Of a stretch of DNA of 17,855 nucleotides, positions 15,362-17,855 are shown piece by piece (the first letter of the stretch is position 1; every line of letters starts with the position of its first letter). The stretch comes from Cyrtobacter comes (GTDB lineage Bacteria; Pseudomonadota; Alphaproteobacteria; Rickettsiales; Midichloriaceae). A model generated the notes under the pieces. It was not told the DNA's origin. It did not search any database and was given only the letters and a program-made list of their open reading frames with translations. A program made the translations under genes and the position numbers. The stretch spans positions 1-17,855 of the forward strand of contig NZ_JARGYT010000021.1 of assembly GCF_034470605.1 (NCBI RefSeq), in the 5' to 3' direction.

Positions 15362-16639
15362 GTGAGGATAGAGATTTCTGATACCCCAGATTTGAGTCCT
15401 AAAATTTGCGTTTTTGGCGTCGGTGGTGCTGGTGGTAATGCGGTTAATAATATGCTTATTAACGGTATTCCTGGTGTTGAGTTTTTTGTGCTAAACACTG
15501 ATGCTCAGGCACTATTTAAATCGCCGTGTGAAAATAAATTGCAAATTGGCGCTACGTTGACGCGTGGTCTTGGTGCTGGCTCAAACCCCAAGGTTGGCAG
15601 GGAGGCTGCAGAAGAATCAAGGAATGAAATAAAGGCCTTGCTTGAGGGGTGTAATATGTTGTTTATTACTGCTGGTATGGGTGGTGGCACTGGTACGGGG
15701 GCCTCTCCTGTAATAGCGGAGATAGCAAAAGCCATGGATATTTTAACAATTGCAGTTGTTGCAAAGCCATTCTCTTTTGAGGGGCTTCAAATAATGAAAA
15801 CTGCTGAAGCTGGTCTAATAGAACTAGAGAAGCATGTTAATACATTGATAATAATACCTAATCAAAACCTTTTTAGGGTCTCGAATGAAAAAACAACATT
15901 AACTGAAGCCTTTAAGATGGTAGATAATGTCTTGCTCTGTGGTGTCAAAAGTATTACTGATCTTATAGTTACACCAGGTTTGATTAATTTAGATTTTGCA
16001 GACATATACGCAATTATGCAAAAAAAGGGTAGGGCCATGATGGGTGTTGGAATTGCAGATGGGGAGAATCGAGCAAAAGATGCAGCAATGGCAGCTATAT
16101 CAAATCCATTATTGGATATACCTTCTATAAAAGGTGCGAAGGGTATATTGGTAAATATTACTGGCGGAATGGATATGACCTTATTTGAGGTAGATGAAGC
16201 TGCGACTCGAGTTAAAGAAGAGGTTAGTAAAGAAGCGGATATAATATTTGGTTCTGCTTTTGATCCTTCATTTGAGGGCAAGATATCCGTCTCTGTTGTA
16301 GCAACTGGAATTGGTGGGCTCGAAGAAAAGGATGAGGAAAGTGATGAAGAAAGTGATGATAGTATTGTTTCTGCCGCAAGTACTCATAAAAATGAGATAC
16401 GAAGAGCCTTAAAAAATGATACCCCACATATCTCTGAAAGATTTTTAAATATAGAGGAAAAATTCAAGACTTCTATTGTACTACCAGAGCCAATAGTGCC
16501 GACCGATGAGGAGGTTGGTGATACATTGATTGAAGATAAGGTTGAGAAGCTTGACCAGCAAAAAATAAAAAAGAAAAATAAACCGATGGGCGAACTATTC
16601 GATATTCCGGCATTTTTCAGGAAAAAAAACCTATTTTAA
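15362..16639 (+). CDS. ftsZ: cell division GTPase FtsZ
   Basis: FtsZ is the tubulin-like GTPase that forms the division ring at midcell. The 425-residue protein has the GTP-binding GVGGAGGNAVNNM (19-31), the tubulin signature GGGTGTG (107-113), the T7 loop NLDFADI (209-215), a variable linker (about 318-408) with a Glu/Asp/Ser-rich tract at 320-333, and the conserved C-terminal peptide DIPAFFRKK (414-422) that binds FtsA or ZipA-type partners. The start is GTG at 15362; no in-frame ATG lies nearby upstream and the next Met is residue 31, inside the nucleotide-binding region. An out-of-frame ATG-TGA overlaps this GTG. The usual ftsQ-ftsA neighbours are absent; the gene lies between a response regulator and IS debris. 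Confidence 0.97.
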   Translation: MRIEISDTPDLSPKICVFGVGGAGGNAVNNMLINGIPGVEFFVLNTDAQALFKSPCENKLQIGATLTRGLGAGSNPKVGREAAEESRNEIKALLEGCNMLFITAGMGGGTGTGASPVIAEIAKAMDILTIAVVAKPFSFEGLQIMKTAEAGLIELEKHVNTLIIIPNQNLFRVSNEKTTLTEAFKMVDNVLLCGVKSITDLIVTPGLINLDFADIYAIMQKKGRAMMGVGIADGENRAKDAAMAAISNPLLDIPSIKGAKGILVNITGGMDMTLFEVDEAATRVKEEVSKEADIIFGSAFDPSFEGKISVSVVATGIGGLEEKDEESDEESDDSIVSAASTHKNEIRRALKNDTPHISERFLNIEEKFKTSIVLPEPIVPTDEEVGDTLIEDKVEKLDQQKIKKKNKPMGELFDIPAFFRKKNLF

Positions 16640-16689
16640 GTATATGATATTGGAGCCCATTTATCTTTAGAAAGATTTTTATATCTGGT

Positions 16690-16721
16690 CACATATCGAA
16701 TTTAGCACATATCAAATTTAG
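16690..16721 (+). repeat. 16-base tandem duplication
   Basis: CACATATCGAATTTAG (16690-16705) is followed at once by CACATATCAAATTTAG (16706-16721), 15 of 16 bases identical. It lies in the 170-base gap between ftsZ and the IS relics and may be an insertion footprint or replication slippage. Confidence 0.7.
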
Positions 16722-16764
16722 CTAATTTGCAGTAAAAGAGCATTAATTTTAGAGTATTTTCATT

Positions 16765-16807
16765 TATAGTGAATTAAGCTGAAGTATAGTAATTTAGGTT
16801 GAATTAG
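16765..16807 (+). repeat. two tandem IS-end-like repeats beside a transposase relic
   Basis: TATAGTGAATTAAGCTGAA (16765-16783) and TATAGTAATTTAGGTTGAA (16785-16803) match at 15 of 19 bases, one base apart. The second extends through GAATTAG and matches 6299-6321 at 21 of 23 bases. It lies 5 bases from the stop codon of the IS630-family relic, where a terminal inverted repeat is expected; the opposite end was not found in the window. Confidence 0.6.
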
Positions 16808-16812
16808 GTGTT

Positions 16813-17037
16813 TTAAAAAAAGCAAGAAATAGCATCGAATAGTTCATTAAAAATTACTATATTATATTCAAGCCACATTTTCATATTAGCCCAGAATTTT
16901 TCTATTGGATTCAAATCAGGAGAATATGGCGGTAAGAAAATTACTCTACATTTAACTGATTCTATAAGCTCTTTTGTCTTCTGAGACTTATGAAATGAAG
17001 TATAGCTGTCAAAAGAGGTTGAGACAGTTTTTAGCAC
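16813..17037 (-). pseudogene. IS630-family transposase, C-terminal fragment (copy A)
   Basis: The 74-codon remnant is the C-terminal part of a DDE transposase of the IS630 family: FDSYTSFHKSQKTKELIE (with the likely second catalytic Asp), then IFLPPYSPDLNPIEKFWANM with the third catalytic acidic residue, Glu, in NPIE. The helix-turn-helix N-terminus and the first Asp are missing. The upstream edge coincides with the 3' end of a different IS630-type relic (copy B, stop at 17043), so A was cut off there by insertion or rearrangement. It is not expected to be functional. Confidence 0.85.
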
Positions 17038-17042
17038 ATAAG

Positions 17043-17787
17043 CTAGGGTGTCTGTACAAATTTTCTTCTATATTTTCTAACTAAATGCTTAATCTTAAAC
17101 CAATAATGCTCAATTGGGTTTAAATCTGGTGAGTTAAAAACAATACTTCGCATCCAACTACTGACTTAATCTCCTCTATTACATCTGCATTCTTATGAAA
17201 CTTTATGTCATCCATAACAACAACTTGACCTCTCTTTAATTCCTTAACTAAGAATTCTTTAACATAGATCATAAATACATCAGAATTGCAGTAAACAATC
17301 ATTGGAGCAAACCGCTGTTTAATGCTGCAATCATTGATATATTCTCTCTTTATGTCTGAATTCATCATAACATCTACTCCCAACTCTACTAAAATACATA
17401 ATTGATTATCTTCTATTCATCTATAATATATACCACTGTCCATCTTGCTAATTTCTTTTATAAACCTATCTCTTACCAGCATCTCTCTTCGTATAACCAT
17501 AATCTATTCTTTTATATTGTGCGTCTGCATACCTTCTGTGGCCATAAAAATGAGAGCTCTTCACTGCTTTTATCGTTATTTTGCTCTATAAATTCCCTAA
17601 ATTTAATCTTGTATTGTCATTGGTTTTATCTGATATCCTTTTTTAGACCTATAATTCCCAGTATTTTCATATCTGTTTTCCATCTATATCTGGTTGCTCT
17701 GCTTATTTTATATAATCTACATATATCTTCTTTACAGGCTTTTAAACTTTCAATTACCTCTTCTCTAAGAGAATACGCTCTTCCCAT
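17043..17787 (-). pseudogene. IS630-family transposase, near full-length but frameshifted (copy B)
   Basis: Pieces of one transposase can be followed across frames. An ATG at 17787 opens a 53-codon helix-turn-helix start (MGRAYSLREEVIES, then ISRATRYRW) ending at a TAA (17626-17628). A second piece reads EFIEQNNDKSSEELSFLWPQ (about 17595 to 17536). An 87-codon piece beginning at 17383 contains GQVVVMDDIKFHKN with the second catalytic Asp. After a frameshift near 17135, where the expected PPY before SPDLNPIE is lost, SPDLNPIEHYWFKIK runs to a TAG (17043-17045). Several internal stops make it clearly inactive. It differs in sequence from copy A, so two element types are involved. The plus-strand frame at 17402-17806 is only its antisense shadow. 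Bases 17788-17855 hold nothing else that I recognise. Confidence 0.85.
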
Positions 17788-17855
17788 TCGAAAATATTAT
17801 AACTAACCAATGATATTATCATCTTATTATATCAACCTCTTTTGCCTAGGCTATA

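Noticed and set aside
15862..16281. Minus-strand 139-codon frame within ftsZ
   Set aside because: It is a mirror of the FtsZ core, whose motifs are unambiguous in the other strand.
17402..17806. Plus-strand 134-codon hydrophobic frame
   Set aside because: It is the antisense of the decayed copy B transposase, whose helix-turn-helix start and later pieces are readable on the minus strand.
1..17855. A previously undescribed defence or secretion system
   Set aside because: Every intact gene falls in a known housekeeping, envelope or regulatory family; no cluster of unknown genes is present.

Overview
This is an AT-rich chromosomal window that looks like an obligate intracellular alphaproteobacterium of the order Rickettsiales. 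The evidence is mixed: a small secreted 279-residue outer-membrane beta-barrel protein, a COQ7-type ubiquinone hydroxylase next to DsbB, scattered housekeeping genes rather than classical operons (ftsZ without ftsQA, gatA without gatC/gatB), a shortened RSH protein, and decayed IS630-family elements of a kind common in that order. A MEP-pathway gene (ispF) and a folate gene (folB) argue against Rickettsia itself and fit Midichloriaceae or Anaplasmataceae-like relatives better. The family is inferred, not proven.

Layout. 1-182: left edge, no gene I can support. 183-1901 (-): SpoT/Rel-type (p)ppGpp enzyme, divergent from folB-ispF-pgpA (1956-3567, +). tsaC (3574-4224, -) converges on pgpA and lies 7 bases downstream of tRNA-Asn(GUU) (4232-4303, -), which has a near-consensus promoter. 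4564-5973 (+): membrane-anchored M23 peptidase. 5974-6869: about 900 bases without a convincing gene, holding a solo copy of an IS-end-like repeat and competing hairpins. 6870-7920 (-): dsbB-coq7 pair, divergent from fabZ - PAP2-like protein - EamA transporter (8042-10181, +). A strong stem-loop separates these from the convergent outer-membrane protein gene (10305-11144, -). 11443-16639 (+): gatA, fumC, an OmpR/PhoB-family response regulator and ftsZ. 16640-17855: IS630-family debris with two different transposase relics on the minus strand.

How the genes relate. The window serves translation fidelity (tRNA-Asn with the t6A enzyme TsaC; GatA), the stringent response (SpoT), envelope and lipid work (FabZ, PgpA, PAP2-like, M23 peptidase, outer-membrane protein), quinone-linked redox (COQ7, DsbB), central metabolism (FumC, IspF, FolB), and division and regulation (FtsZ, response regulator). 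Clear Shine-Dalgarno sequences are rare. Near-consensus sigma70-type promoters with 17-base spacers can be read before tRNA-Asn, fabZ, gatA and the outer-membrane protein gene.

I found no convincing new multi-gene system. The best leads are the tRNA-Asn/tsaC linkage, an RSH protein lacking its regulatory C-terminus and carrying an altered synthetase motif, the nested IS630 relics with dispersed terminal repeats, and two TGTGA/TCACA dyads near promoters.
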